A stretch of DNA of 64,000 nt from Candidatus Sulfotelmatobacter sp. GTDB lineage: Bacteria; Acidobacteriota; Terriglobia; Terriglobales; Acidobacteriaceae. Positions 42,804-52,114 of this stretch are shown here, one piece after another. The notes under the pieces are model-generated. The model was not told where the DNA came from. It was given only the letters and a program-made list of their open reading frames with translations, and made no database searches. The position numbers were made by a program, and so were the translations under genes. The stretch covers positions 1 through 64,000 of the forward strand of contig JAOAPI010000046.1 of assembly GCA_025462865.1 (NCBI GenBank), given 5' to 3'. The first letter of the stretch is position 1. Each line of letters opens with the position of its first letter.

Positions 42804-44354
42804 CTAATCTCCCGCGCTAACCGCCGGTGCTGGCTCCGTTTTGGTTCGAGAGTCCCACCAAGCTTCAACACCTTGTTTGACCAGCTTGAAAATGGTCTGA
42901 CGGTTTTCCGAAATTACTTTCCACCAGGCAAAGCGGCCTAGCATGGGAAAGTAAATTCCGCGAAAACAAAGGCGGGCGATCAGGATGTTAACGCGATAGC
43001 CGAGCGGTTGGTCGGCGAGCGAATCAACTGCTTGAGCAATGGCTTTGGGTCCATAGGCATGGGACCAGCCGTATTTCACTTCGGCATGGGCTTCGTCGAT
43101 GCTCATCTTCAGTGGAGTGTGAGCCATGGCGAAGGGAATGAACTCCTGCCAATGTTTTGGACGCGTGAGACGGCCTGAGTCTGCAAGGCGTTTCAGCAGC
43201 GGAGTTCCGGGCAAGGGAGTGAGCAGGCCGAAGATCGGCAAACCTGGGGGCCAGGTACGAACCTGTTCCAGCGTGCGCTCCGCTGCACCGACGGTGTCGT
43301 TGTCCATTCCAAAGATGAACGACGTGATGGCGTAGACGTTGCGTTGCGCCAGGCGTTGTAGTACAGCGGCATATTCTTCGGGTTTGTTGAATCCTTTATT
43401 GACGTCTTTCAAATTGGCTGGATCGATGGACTCCATGCCGATGAAAACCCACTTGCCGCCGGAAGCGGCGATGAGGTCCACGAGTTCCTGATCGCGCAGG
43501 AGATTCGCGCTGATCTGCGCGACCCAATTTACTTGGGCGCCAGCGGCAATGATGTCACGCAGCAGCGACTTTGTACGCTTGATGTTGATGGCGAAATTAT
43601 CGTCGATAAAGAAGACCGCAATCTGGCCGCGCTCTTCGCGGGCGCGAGCTTTCAGCAGTAAGAGTTCATTGACGACGCTTTCGTTAGTGCGAAAGCGGAT
43701 GGAGTCTCCGAAAAAGCCGGTCACAGTGCAGAACTCACAGCCATATGGACAACCACGTCCCGACTCGACGGGGACAATGCGAAACGTTCCCCAGCCTTCG
43801 CCAAGTTTCTGCAGCCACTTCTTGGCCGACTTGGGAACCAGATTGAATTGGCGGAGATCGATGGTATCCCATGGAATGACGGGGTACTGCTTCAGAGACG
43901 GCTTGAGCTCTTTTCCAGCTGCGTCGACGGGAGCGTAAATATCCTGCAACTGACCGCCTGCGGCGTCACTGACAATTCGAGGCCAAGTATCATCGGCTTC
44001 GCCGAGTGCGACCGCGTCGGCGTGGCGCGGGCCACCATCGCGGCCTAACGCTTCGTCCGCCATCTCGGTGACGTGGGGACCGCCCATTACTACTGGCACT
44101 CCCACCGCCCGTACCGCGTCTGCCATGCGATACGCTTTGGCGATCATACGAGTCATGGCGCCAATGCCGACCAGATCAATTTTCTGGTCGATGACGTAAC
44201 GAGCGATTCCAGCTTCGTCCATCGGTTGAGCATTGCCATCAATGAGCACGACTTCATGTTCGGAAGGAGTTAATGATTGCAGTAGGAACATCCAGAGGTG
44301 AGGCATGAAGTTGCGGGTAACCCCATTGTCGGGGTTGTACAGTAGAATTTTCAA
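42804..44354 (-). CDS. B12-binding radical SAM protein with DUF4070-like C-terminus
   Basis: This 516-residue protein has a cobalamin-binding Rossmann domain (MKILLYNPDNGVTRNFMPHL, VPVVMGGPHVTEMADEAL), a radical SAM domain with cluster motif GRGCPYGCEFCTVTGFFG, and a C-terminal DUF4070-type segment (LTRPKHWQEFIPFAMAHTPL). Such proteins methylate or rearrange lipids and natural products (relatives of hopanoid HpnJ). Substrate unknown. It stands alone, convergent with the MCE gene and divergent from the secreted orphan. Confidence 0.92.
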   Translation of the reverse strand: MKILLYNPDNGVTRNFMPHLWMFLLQSLTPSEHEVVLIDGNAQPMDEAGIARYVIDQKIDLVGIGAMTRMIAKAYRMADAVRAVGVPVVMGGPHVTEMADEALGRDGGPRHADAVALGEADDTWPRIVSDAAGGQLQDIYAPVDAAGKELKPSLKQYPVIPWDTIDLRQFNLVPKSAKKWLQKLGEGWGTFRIVPVESGRGCPYGCEFCTVTGFFGDSIRFRTNESVVNELLLLKARAREERGQIAVFFIDDNFAINIKRTKSLLRDIIAAGAQVNWVAQISANLLRDQELVDLIAASGGKWVFIGMESIDPANLKDVNKGFNKPEEYAAVLQRLAQRNVYAITSFIFGMDNDTVGAAERTLEQVRTWPPGLPIFGLLTPLPGTPLLKRLADSGRLTRPKHWQEFIPFAMAHTPLKMSIDEAHAEVKYGWSHAYGPKAIAQAVDSLADQPLGYRVNILIARLCFRGIYFPMLGRFAWWKVISENRQTIFKLVKQGVEAWWDSRTKTEPAPAVSAGD

Positions 44355-44518
44355 TATTTCCCTGATTTCTCAAGCGCCCAGGACGAGAAGAATATGGGTG
44401 CGGTGGCGTACAGAATGTTGGAAGCATCATACACGAGTCGAGTTGGCCGGACCCCTAAATTGTCTCGGACTGGGAGCAGGCAGTTCCGAATTGGTTACAG
44501 GGCTAGCACTTTCGGATT

Positions 44519-44548
44519 TGGCACTCATTTGGCCAACAGGCTTAGAAT
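44519..44548 (+). promoter_or_regulatory. Weak candidate promoter for the 44633 gene
   Basis: TGGCAC at 44519-44524 followed by TTGGC with GC at 44532-44533 keeps the GG-N10-GC spacing of sigma-54 promoters, with one mismatch at the -12 element. The same area also offers a sigma-70-like pair (TTGGCA 44518-44523, TAGAAT 44543-44548) with a long 19-base spacer. Either could drive the gene about 100 bases downstream. Confidence 0.25.
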
Positions 44549-44632
44549 ATGAACACCACAGTTAACGGGAAGTCTTAAATCGGCATCTAAATTTGCAAGA
44601 TATTGGCCATTTCCCGTTCGTCTTAGGAAATC

Positions 44633-45637
44633 ATGTTCAAGAAATCAATGTTTAAGAAAACAATTATGAGGTCCCACGCCGTTATGAAAACCGTTAAGGC
44701 TGGTCTAGTCTCACTGCTGAGCTGCGCCGTACTGGGCATGTTCAGTATGACCGTGCAGGCGATGCCACTCAACTCGTGGGCGCGTGCGGTTGTTCCCGCG
44801 GATCTGCAGCAATTGATCTCGGTGGACTACCGGGCTCTAAAAGACTCCTCCACCGCGATGAAATTGAAGGAGCAGGTGCTGCCCGACAACTTGAAAGAGT
44901 TTGAGAGCGCGCTGAAGGGGCTTGGAATCGACCCCGAAAAGGATGTGGATACGTTGTCGTTCGCCTCATTCCGCACGCCGAAGCAGGCGATAAAGGCGGT
45001 AGGTGTCGCGGCGGGATCGTTCTCCATGAAGACCGTCCTGAAGAAAATGACTGCGCAGCACATCAAGCCAACCAAGTACCGTACGTCGAATCTTTATGCC
45101 ATGGACGGCGGCATGATCATGAGTTTTCTGGACGACAGCACGCTGTTGTTTGGCGACAGTTCGGCGGTGAAATTCGCACTGGATACGCGCGACGGACAGA
45201 TATTGAACGTGGATACGAACTCCACCATGTCGGACATGATGTCGGACGTGGATTCTGCTCCAGTGTGGAGCATCCTGGACCAACTGGGCACGCAGAATGT
45301 AATGCGGTCGGCTCTCGGTGATGCAGCCAAGATTGCGGATTATGACACCATCAAGAAGCGTTTACTAGGTTCGCGTTACACGCTGAGTTTTAATAGCGGA
45401 GTTAATTTCGACCTTACTGTGGTCTCCTCTGATGCCCTGAGCGCGGCGACGTTGTCGTCGCTGGTCAAGGCCGGCCTGCTATACAAAAAGATGAACGCCA
45501 CCGCTGCTGAAAAAGTGGCAATGGATAACACCAGCGTGGAATCCGATGGGTCGAATGTGCAATTCCATTTCAAATCGAGCGATCAGCAGTTTCAATCGCT
45601 GATGCATTCGGAACTCTTTGCGGCGGTCTCGCACTAA
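44633..45637 (+). CDS. Secreted orphan protein (Acidobacteria type)
   Basis: This 334-residue protein has an N-terminal positively charged stretch and signal peptide (LVSLLSCAVLGMFSMTVQAM). The mature part has alternating helices and strands (LQQLISVDYRALKDSSTAMK, DTLSFASFRTPKQAIKAVG, SFLDDSTLLFGDSSAVKFAL), resembling proteins of unknown function in this phylum. AGGA lies before ATG 44633; ATG 44684 would give a more typical signal peptide. No enzymatic motif seen. A strong terminator follows. Confidence 0.78.
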   Translation: MFKKSMFKKTIMRSHAVMKTVKAGLVSLLSCAVLGMFSMTVQAMPLNSWARAVVPADLQQLISVDYRALKDSSTAMKLKEQVLPDNLKEFESALKGLGIDPEKDVDTLSFASFRTPKQAIKAVGVAAGSFSMKTVLKKMTAQHIKPTKYRTSNLYAMDGGMIMSFLDDSTLLFGDSSAVKFALDTRDGQILNVDTNSTMSDMMSDVDSAPVWSILDQLGTQNVMRSALGDAAKIADYDTIKKRLLGSRYTLSFNSGVNFDLTVVSSDALSAATLSSLVKAGLLYKKMNATAAEKVAMDNTSVESDGSNVQFHFKSSDQQFQSLMHSELFAAVSH

Positions 45638-45663
45638 ATACAAAAACATATTCCACCAAGGAG

Positions 45664-45703
45664 GCACTAAGATACGGCTCAAAACCGGCTCTTAGTGCTT
45701 TTT
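45664..45703 (+). terminator. Rho-independent terminator
   Basis: GCACTAAGA (45664-45672) pairs perfectly with TCTTAGTGC (45690-45698) around a 17-base loop, followed by TTTTT. It ends the plus-strand orphan gene and lies just before the convergent glmU stop at 45714. Confidence 0.85.
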
Positions 45704-45713
45704 GTTTGTGAAT

Positions 45714-47153
45714 TTATTTCGGCTTGCGTGCGGCGCGCCGTGCGCTGGCCCAGCCTTGCTTCACGATCTGCTGCGCACGGCCAAGGGCTAGGCCGTCCGC
45801 GGGAACATCGCTGGTGATGCAGGAGGCGGCGGCAACGTATGCGCCCTTGCCAACGCGAACAGGCGCGACCAGCGTACTGTCGCTGCCGATGAACACGTCG
45901 TCTTCAATGATGGTGGTGTGCTTGTGAACTCCGTCATAGTTGCAGGTGATGGTTCCCGCTCCGATGTTGACGCCGGCGCCAATCTCAGCGTTGCCCAGGT
46001 ACGTAAGGTGGTTCGCCTTCGATCCTTTGCCGAGCTTGATCTTTTTGGTCTCGACGAAATTTCCGACATGAGCGCCTTCTCCGATATCGCTGCCGGAGCG
46101 CAGATGGGAATAGGGGCCGAGAATCGCGTTAGGGCCAATGCGCGCTTCTTCGAGAATGCATCCCGGACGAATGAAAACGCCAGCGCCGATCTCGGAATCG
46201 CGAATGACTGAGTAGGAGCGGATACGGCACCCAGAGCCAATGCGCGAGCGGCCAAGAATTTGGACAAAGGGTTCGATCACTGTATCGGGGGCGATTTCGA
46301 CGTCGGCATCGATCACGCACATCGCGGGATAGAAAATGGTGACGCCCTCGGCCATAAGTTGAAGGCACTTCGTCATTCGCATTTGTTGATCGAGAACCGC
46401 GAGCTCGGCGCGCGTATTCGCACCCAGAACTTCCTGAGAGTTTTTGGTTTTCCAGACTACGACCGGCTGCTTTGCTCGGCGGAGAACCGCAGCCATATCC
46501 GTGAGGTAGTACTCGGCGTGCGGATTTGCGGTGGAGAGTTTCTCGATGTGCGAGAACAGTTGCGGAACTGAGAAGACATAGAAGCCGGCGTTGATTTCGG
46601 TAACTTTCTTCTGGACGGGGCTGGCGGATTTTTCTTCGACGACTGCCTGCACTTCGGCGCTGCGGGCTGATCTGCGAACGACGCGGCCATAGCCTGTCGG
46701 TTGGTCGAGATCGGCGCTGAGCAACGTCATAGTGGCTTGCTCGTCCAGATGGAAATTGAGCAGGCGGGCGATGGTTTGCGGTGTGATTTGCGGGGCATCC
46801 CCCGAGAGTACGATGACATGGTCGTAGTCAGTAAGCGGCTCGCGGGCGACCATGAGAGCGTGACCGGTGCCGCGCTGTTCGGATTGCAGCACGAAGTTGA
46901 CGCCGGTGTGTGCGACGGCCGCGCGGACGCGGTCGGCGTCGTGACCGATGATGGCGAAAATATCGGCGGGTGGAACTACGCGCGTTGCGGCGGCGATCAC
47001 GTGCGCCAGCAGTGGCTTGCCGCCAACCTCGTGCAGCACCTTGGGAAGCTGCGACTTCAGGCGAGTGCCTTTGCCCGCGGCCATAATCGCAACGGCTATG
47101 CGGGGAGCGGTTGCTGACGTCTTCGAGGAAACTGCTTTCCCGGATTTCTTCAT
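45714..47153 (-). CDS. glmU: Bifunctional GlmU (GlcN-1-P acetyltransferase / GlcNAc-1-P uridyltransferase)
   Basis: Makes UDP-GlcNAc for peptidoglycan and lipopolysaccharide. This 479-residue protein has an N-terminal uridyltransferase (IMAAGKGTRLKSQLPKVLHE, QSEQRGTGHALMVA, VLSGDAPQI) and a C-terminal left-handed beta-helix acetyltransferase (GPYSHLRSGSDIGEGAHVGN, KANHLTYLGNAEIGAGVNIG, GAGTITCNYDGVHKHTT, FIGSDSTLVAPV). Length slightly above the usual 456 because of a Lys/Ser-rich N-terminus and a basic C-terminus. Confidence 0.97.
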   Translation of the reverse strand: MKKSGKAVSSKTSATAPRIAVAIMAAGKGTRLKSQLPKVLHEVGGKPLLAHVIAAATRVVPPADIFAIIGHDADRVRAAVAHTGVNFVLQSEQRGTGHALMVAREPLTDYDHVIVLSGDAPQITPQTIARLLNFHLDEQATMTLLSADLDQPTGYGRVVRRSARSAEVQAVVEEKSASPVQKKVTEINAGFYVFSVPQLFSHIEKLSTANPHAEYYLTDMAAVLRRAKQPVVVWKTKNSQEVLGANTRAELAVLDQQMRMTKCLQLMAEGVTIFYPAMCVIDADVEIAPDTVIEPFVQILGRSRIGSGCRIRSYSVIRDSEIGAGVFIRPGCILEEARIGPNAILGPYSHLRSGSDIGEGAHVGNFVETKKIKLGKGSKANHLTYLGNAEIGAGVNIGAGTITCNYDGVHKHTTIIEDDVFIGSDSTLVAPVRVGKGAYVAAASCITSDVPADGLALGRAQQIVKQGWASARRAARKPK

Positions 47154-47227
47154 TTTTTCAACTATACCTTGAGCGGGGAACGCGCAAAAAGGTGCACCCT
47201 TTCAAAACGATTTCATGGACCCGCGCT

Positions 47228-47998
47228 TCACAATCCCAGTCCACCATCGACCGCGAGAATCTGGCCGGTGATGAACTGAGGGGCGGTGGCAAAAAAGAGG
47301 ACGGCGGCGGTGATTTCGTCGGCGCGGCCGTTGCGCTGCATTGGAGTTTGTTTCGCCATACGGTTCATGAAGGCTGCCGCTGATTTCTCACGGAGATCGA
47401 TCATGCCGGGGGCGACCGCGTTCACAGCAATTTCAGGAGCGAGCGCTTTTGCCATAACCTTGGTCAGCATGTGCAAGGCGGCTTTGGAGGAACAGTAATG
47501 CGCGTGCGTAGGCCAGGGGCGCAAGCCGCCCAGCGATCCCATATGAATAATTTTGGCTTCGATTTTTTCTGAGCTTCCGGAACGTTTTCGGCGCATCCAC
47601 TTGAGGGCTTCTCGCGAAACCAGGAATGGTCCGCGAGTGTTGGAGGCGAACATGTCGTCCCATTGGCGCACAGTGAGGCGTTCGAAATCAGCCGTTGCGT
47701 AGTTGGCTGCGTTGTTGACGAGAATGTCGATGCGGCCCAGCTCGCGGCCAACATCTTTCATCATGGCTTTCACGCTGGATTCGTCGGAGACGTCGCAACG
47801 GAGGGCAAAGGATCGCACACCGTGGCTGGAAAGATCGACGACGGTCTGTTGCGCTTCGCGAGCCGAATTGCGAAACGTGATGGCAACATCGGCGCCAGCT
47901 TGGGCGAGCGCGAGGGCGGAGGAGCGTCCCAGACGGCGTGCTGCGCCGGTGATTAGGCAGGTTTTACCACGCAGGGGTTTGCCGGGGTCTTGGGGCAT
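47228..47998 (-). CDS. Short-chain dehydrogenase/reductase (pteridine reductase-like)
   Basis: A roughly 256-residue SDR: cofactor motif CLITGAARRLGRSSALALA, NNAANYATADF, catalytic Ser in IIHMGSLGGL, catalytic YCSSK, and GQILAVDGGLGL. The TGAARRLGR variant of the glycine motif is the one seen in pteridine reductase/FolM-like SDRs, which prefer NADPH. ATG 47998 is preferred over 48025. Substrate uncertain. Confidence 0.9.
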   Translation of the reverse strand: MPQDPGKPLRGKTCLITGAARRLGRSSALALAQAGADVAITFRNSAREAQQTVVDLSSHGVRSFALRCDVSDESSVKAMMKDVGRELGRIDILVNNAANYATADFERLTVRQWDDMFASNTRGPFLVSREALKWMRRKRSGSSEKIEAKIIHMGSLGGLRPWPTHAHYCSSKAALHMLTKVMAKALAPEIAVNAVAPGMIDLREKSAAAFMNRMAKQTPMQRNGRADEITAAVLFFATAPQFITGQILAVDGGLGL

Positions 47999-48147
47999 GC
48001 GGAATTCTACCGCGAATGGGGACACCCCTCGTCATTAACCACTAGGGAGCACGACGGTACACCTAGGACCGAGGCCTGCATAGCTCTCTGGGCTTACCCT
48101 CAATTTCCCAGTGGAATCGGCGGCATGGAGAAGGCTACAATCCGACC

Positions 48148-48393
48148 GTGCCAGACTCGCGACAGGTCGTGGTCTATTCGCGCAAGGGTTGTCACCTCTG
48201 CGAAGTAGTGAAGGAGAGCCTCACAAAACTCTCGCGCCGCGGCGGCTTTACGTGGCAGGAAGTGGACGTGGACAGCGATAATGATCTGCGCCGTCAGTTC
48301 AACGATGAAGTGCCGGTTGTCTTCATCGATGGGCGCAAGGCCTTCAAGTACCGCATGGATGAGCGGGAGTTCTTGCGCAGGCTGGTCAGTTGA
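48148..48393 (+). CDS. Glutaredoxin-like thiol protein (DUF836 type)
   Basis: This 81-residue thioredoxin-fold protein has redox motif CHLC (KGCHLCEVVKESL), cis-Pro segment EVPVVFIDGRKAF and a short C-terminus. It matches the glutaredoxin-related family of 80-90 residues. Start is GTG 48148, the first codon compatible with the family. Likely cytosolic thiol redox function; partner unknown. Confidence 0.87.
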   Translation: MPDSRQVVVYSRKGCHLCEVVKESLTKLSRRGGFTWQEVDVDSDNDLRRQFNDEVPVVFIDGRKAFKYRMDEREFLRRLVS

Positions 48394-48563
48394 CCGGGTA
48401 GGAATCTCCCGCAGTTAACATACCGCCACGTATGCGCCATTCATATACTGGACTACACAGGAGCAGCTTCCTTCCATCACTGCGAGGTTTCATCTTTGCG
48501 CCTAAAATCGCTGAAACAGAGGAGATAGCCTAAGGCACGTTAGTTACCTTGCCGCCCTGCACG

Positions 48564-49100
48564 ATGTACGGCATTCTCGAAAAGATGTCGGAAATCCAAC
48601 AGCTTGCGGACCTGGGCACGGAGGAGAGCACTCCGGAGTTGATCTGCGCGCGCGTGGCCAAGATTTTCCGTGTAAGCGAAACGGAAGTTGCGCTGCTGGA
48701 GCTGAGCGGAAGCATGCTCAACTTTTTGTATCCCGCTGAGTTGAAAACGGCGGGGGCGATTCCGCTTTCCAGTTCAGCGGTAGCTGCCCGCACAGCGAGG
48801 AGTAAGCAGGCGGAATTGTTCAACGGCTTCGCGGAAGTAAAACACTTCAGCATTTTTGAATTGGTTAAGCTGGGCGACACCGGACTGGACGATCAAGTCA
48901 TTCAGAAGCTCATGTCCGCCCCTATCCTTGGACGGCATGGAGAAGTGGAGGGCGTGATTCAAGTCTCGCGCAAGGCTCCGCGCCTAGCCGCGGCGGGGCC
49001 GGATTTTACTGCTGACGATCTGCGGAAGCTTGAATCTGTGGCCCGGTTTGTGGGAATGCTGATGGCCAAAGGCCCAGCCGTTGTCCCGAGCCCAGGCTGA
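48564..49100 (+). CDS. GAF-like domain protein
   Basis: A roughly 178-residue single GAF-like domain: helix EIQQLADLGTEESTPELICA, core strands FRVSETEVALLELSGSMLNF and IPLSSSAVAARTARSKQAEL, ending FTADDLRKLESVARFVGMLM, the typical GAF exit helix. No output domain is present. Start uncertain among TTG 48549, ATG 48564 and ATG 48585. Probably a small sensor or an adaptor; no ligand can be inferred. Confidence 0.82.
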   Translation: MYGILEKMSEIQQLADLGTEESTPELICARVAKIFRVSETEVALLELSGSMLNFLYPAELKTAGAIPLSSSAVAARTARSKQAELFNGFAEVKHFSIFELVKLGDTGLDDQVIQKLMSAPILGRHGEVEGVIQVSRKAPRLAAAGPDFTADDLRKLESVARFVGMLMAKGPAVVPSPG

Positions 49101-49154
49101 AACTCATCGCGGGTGAAAGCGGTTCGGGCACTGTATGGACGCGTGAAGTCCAAC

Positions 49155-50228
49155 TTAGCGTTCGTTTTTCAGGTTCAAAACCAACGACTTGATATCCGGC
49201 TGTCGCAGATTATGTGAATCAGCGTAGTAGACCACGAACACTTTGCGATCGCCCATCGAGAGCGGCCAACAATAGCCACCGTCTATGACATCACCCGTGT
49301 AGGTATCCAGTACGATGCGATTTCTAAATGTCTTCCCGCCGTCAAACGAAGTGAACAGCACAAACTCATGGGGAGGCGCATGTGAATCAAACTGACGGCC
49401 AAACAAGAGCAAGGCCTTTCCCACGCGAATAAGTTGCGGAAGCTGAAGAACTCCAACTTGCGACGTGTAGTCGATTTGGTTCCCCCAAGTCACCCCTGAA
49501 TCGTCGGAAAAATGAGCCCAGGTACTTGTGTTTAGATTGTCCCGGCTGACTGCTAGAAATCTCGTTGCGCCAACTTGCGCGATCGCAGTTTCGTTTATGC
49601 CAGCATCACCCGTCTGTCTGATGATTGACCGTTTCTTCCAACTGGAGCCACTGTCTACAGAATCCCAAAGCATTGAGTCGTTCGTGCCATCGCCATGGGG
49701 CCCGTATGATGCGGCATACATAGTCCCAGCGACGGTCAGAAAGGCCGTGGGAAAAGCGTAGGTGTTGCTGACTGGATTATCAAAAAAAGTAAAGGGGCCC
49801 CAAGTCAAACCGTTGTCCTGCGACAAGCTGTATGCCGACCCAGCTACTCCATTAGGATCCAACTGGACGAACTCAATCAGCAATCTCCCATCCGTGGTCA
49901 ATGCCAATGTGGGATCAGGTTGTGAAGTGTTGAAATACACCACCTCAGGGCCCCAAGTTCGGCCGCGGTCCAGGCTCCGCCTCAAAATCACCAGTGGACT
50001 GTTAACATGATCACGGCCTTTTCTGTAGGAGAGAACCCAATCTCCATTTTCCGCTCGCGCAACCGCGGGCGTGTTGTTGTAAGAGCCATCGCTCTCGATT
50101 ACCTGTCTGTCCATGATGGTGAAGTTGAAGTGTTCTGGCGTATCGTCTCTTGCGGGGATCTGTGATGGCGAACTGGCGCAACAAACCGTCGAAGTGACGA
50201 TGACCATGAACCGCAATATCGTTTTCAT
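49155..50228 (-). CDS. Secreted Asp-box (sialidase/BNR-like) beta-propeller protein
   Basis: This 357-residue protein has a signal peptide (MVIVTSTVCCASS; the Cys pair could be a lipobox) and five Asp-box repeats S-x-D-x-G-x-[TS]-[WF]: SLDRGRTWG, SQDNGLTWG, SVDSGSSWK, SDDSGVTWG, SFDGGKTF. This is the six-bladed propeller of the sialidase superfamily. The catalytic Arg triad and nucleophile Tyr of true sialidases cannot be confirmed, so activity is open. Possibly a glycan hydrolase or binding protein at the cell surface. Confidence 0.85.
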   Translation of the reverse strand: MKTILRFMVIVTSTVCCASSPSQIPARDDTPEHFNFTIMDRQVIESDGSYNNTPAVARAENGDWVLSYRKGRDHVNSPLVILRRSLDRGRTWGPEVVYFNTSQPDPTLALTTDGRLLIEFVQLDPNGVAGSAYSLSQDNGLTWGPFTFFDNPVSNTYAFPTAFLTVAGTMYAASYGPHGDGTNDSMLWDSVDSGSSWKKRSIIRQTGDAGINETAIAQVGATRFLAVSRDNLNTSTWAHFSDDSGVTWGNQIDYTSQVGVLQLPQLIRVGKALLLFGRQFDSHAPPHEFVLFTSFDGGKTFRNRIVLDTYTGDVIDGGYCWPLSMGDRKVFVVYYADSHNLRQPDIKSLVLNLKNER

Positions 50229-50408
50229 TTCGTGCGATTATAATCCTGCGTTCAAAATCCGCCTGGCGGAGTACCTAGTTATTTAACCTATAAGTGACGA
50301 GTGGGCCGATTAACAGAGCCCCCTACACAAGTTAGGCCGACCTGAGTAGCGAACTCACGACTCTCCAGGAGCCGAATTCCCATCGCCATCCGCTACAATC
50401 ATCCCGCC

Positions 50409-51998
50409 ATGTTGCGCACCCAACTCTACGCTGATCCCGACAACATCTTTGTGCATGACGCGATTCTCGCGTCTTGCCGGCGTTATGCGGAGAAGACCGC
50501 GCTGGTGGATGCGTCGTGCGGACGTCGGCTCAGTTATGCGGAATATGGAGAGACGGTGCAGGCGTTGGCGCGCGGGCTGGTTGCGGCGGGAGTGAAGCCG
50601 GGGGAAGTGATCGCTATCTTTCTGGCCAATTCGTGGGAGTTCTGTGCCGCTTACCATGCAGCCACGCTGGCCGGAGTTGTTCCGACACTGCTGAATCCGA
50701 CTTATCGCGAGCGGGAAGTGCGACATCAGCTGTCGAATTCGGGAGCGGTGTTACTGATCACGGACCGCACGAACATTGACGGGATCAATCTTGCGGGGCT
50801 GCCGAATCTGCGGCGCGTTTATTGCACGCGAGAGCAGGGATGTGGCGCCGAGAATTTTTCTGAACTGTCGAAGCCGGTGAGCGCTACAGTTCCGTTGCCC
50901 GGGGTATCGTCGCAGAAAACTTTGGCGGCGCTGCCTTATTCGAGCGGGACGACGGGAATGCCGAAGGGCGTGATGCTTTCGCATCACAACCTGGTGGCGA
51001 ACGTTTATCAATTGCTTGGTCCGGGCGCCGTGATGATGACGGCAGCGGACAACATCCTCTGCTTCCTGCCGCTGTATCACATCTACGGGCTGAACGTGAT
51101 GCTCAATCCCGCGCTGATGACGGGAGCGACTCTGGTGTTGATGCCGAGGTTCAACGTCCAACAGCTGGCTTCGTTGCTTATAGAAGAAGCAATCTCCATG
51201 ATACCGCTGGTGCCGCCGGCGATGAATGCTCTGTGCCTGGCAGCGGAGGCTGGCGAATTTCCGAAGAATCATTCGGTACAGTGGGTGAAGTCGGGGGCGG
51301 CGCCGCTTGCGCCGGACTTGCCACGAAGATTCACCTCGCTGACTGGCATCCCCGTGCGCCAAGGATATGGGATGACCGAGGCATCGCCCGTAACGCATGT
51401 TGGTTATTTGGAACCAGAACTTTACCGGCCGGATTCGATTGGGCATCCTCTGGTGCAAACCGAATGCAGAGTGATGGGGCAGGAGATGACGGGTTCCGGG
51501 GAAAGTGTGGCGGAAGTTCCGGAGGGCGTTCCGGGAGAACTGGTGATGCGCGGTCCGCAGTTCATGCGAGGTTACTGGAAGGAGCCGGAAGCGACGGCGG
51601 CCGTGCTGCGCGACGGATGGTATTGGTCAGGTGACATTGTCACGCGCGATCCTGAAGGCTTTTACAGGGTCGTTGACCGCCTCAAGGAAATGATCAAGTA
51701 CAAAGGATTTCCTGTGGCGCCAGCGGAGGTGGAGGCGGTATTGCTGGAACATCCGGCCGTGCGCGAGTGCGGAGTGGTAGGACGTCGAGATGTGGCAGCG
51801 GGCGAAATTCCGGTGGCTTTTGTTGCGCTGCGCGAAGGATTTATGAACTGCAAGAAAATGGAAGAAGAGTTGTGCACCTTTGTCGCTGAGCGACTCACTC
51901 GGTACAAGCAACCGCGGGAGGTGCATTTTGTTGAGGTCGTCCCCAAGACGGCTTCGGGTAAGATTCTGCGGCGGGAGCTGCGGCAGTTGATTCGCTGA
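50409..51998 (+). CDS. AMP-dependent acyl-CoA ligase (4-coumarate:CoA ligase-like)
   Basis: This 529-residue ANL-superfamily enzyme has P-loop YSSGTTGMPKGVMLSHHN, adenylate motif GYGMTEASPVTH, hinge VDRLKEMIKYKGFPVAPAE, and catalytic Lys in KTASGKILRREL. The K-G-F-x-V-A-P-A-E hinge is that of 4-coumarate:CoA ligase and luciferase-like enzymes. It would activate an aromatic or medium-chain acid to its CoA thioester. It lies 22 kb from the aromatic-CoA cluster but could supply it; this link is speculative. Confidence 0.93.
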   Translation: MLRTQLYADPDNIFVHDAILASCRRYAEKTALVDASCGRRLSYAEYGETVQALARGLVAAGVKPGEVIAIFLANSWEFCAAYHAATLAGVVPTLLNPTYREREVRHQLSNSGAVLLITDRTNIDGINLAGLPNLRRVYCTREQGCGAENFSELSKPVSATVPLPGVSSQKTLAALPYSSGTTGMPKGVMLSHHNLVANVYQLLGPGAVMMTAADNILCFLPLYHIYGLNVMLNPALMTGATLVLMPRFNVQQLASLLIEEAISMIPLVPPAMNALCLAAEAGEFPKNHSVQWVKSGAAPLAPDLPRRFTSLTGIPVRQGYGMTEASPVTHVGYLEPELYRPDSIGHPLVQTECRVMGQEMTGSGESVAEVPEGVPGELVMRGPQFMRGYWKEPEATAAVLRDGWYWSGDIVTRDPEGFYRVVDRLKEMIKYKGFPVAPAEVEAVLLEHPAVRECGVVGRRDVAAGEIPVAFVALREGFMNCKKMEEELCTFVAERLTRYKQPREVHFVEVVPKTASGKILRRELRQLIR

Positions 51999-52114
51999 GA
52001 CGAGCGAATAAGAGTCACTTGGCGATCGGATACCGTTTGCCGTGAAGCATAGCGCTGTGGCAGAGGTCAGAACACTTTGTGTAAACCGCTTCGAAAACCA
52101 AAACGAAACGATTT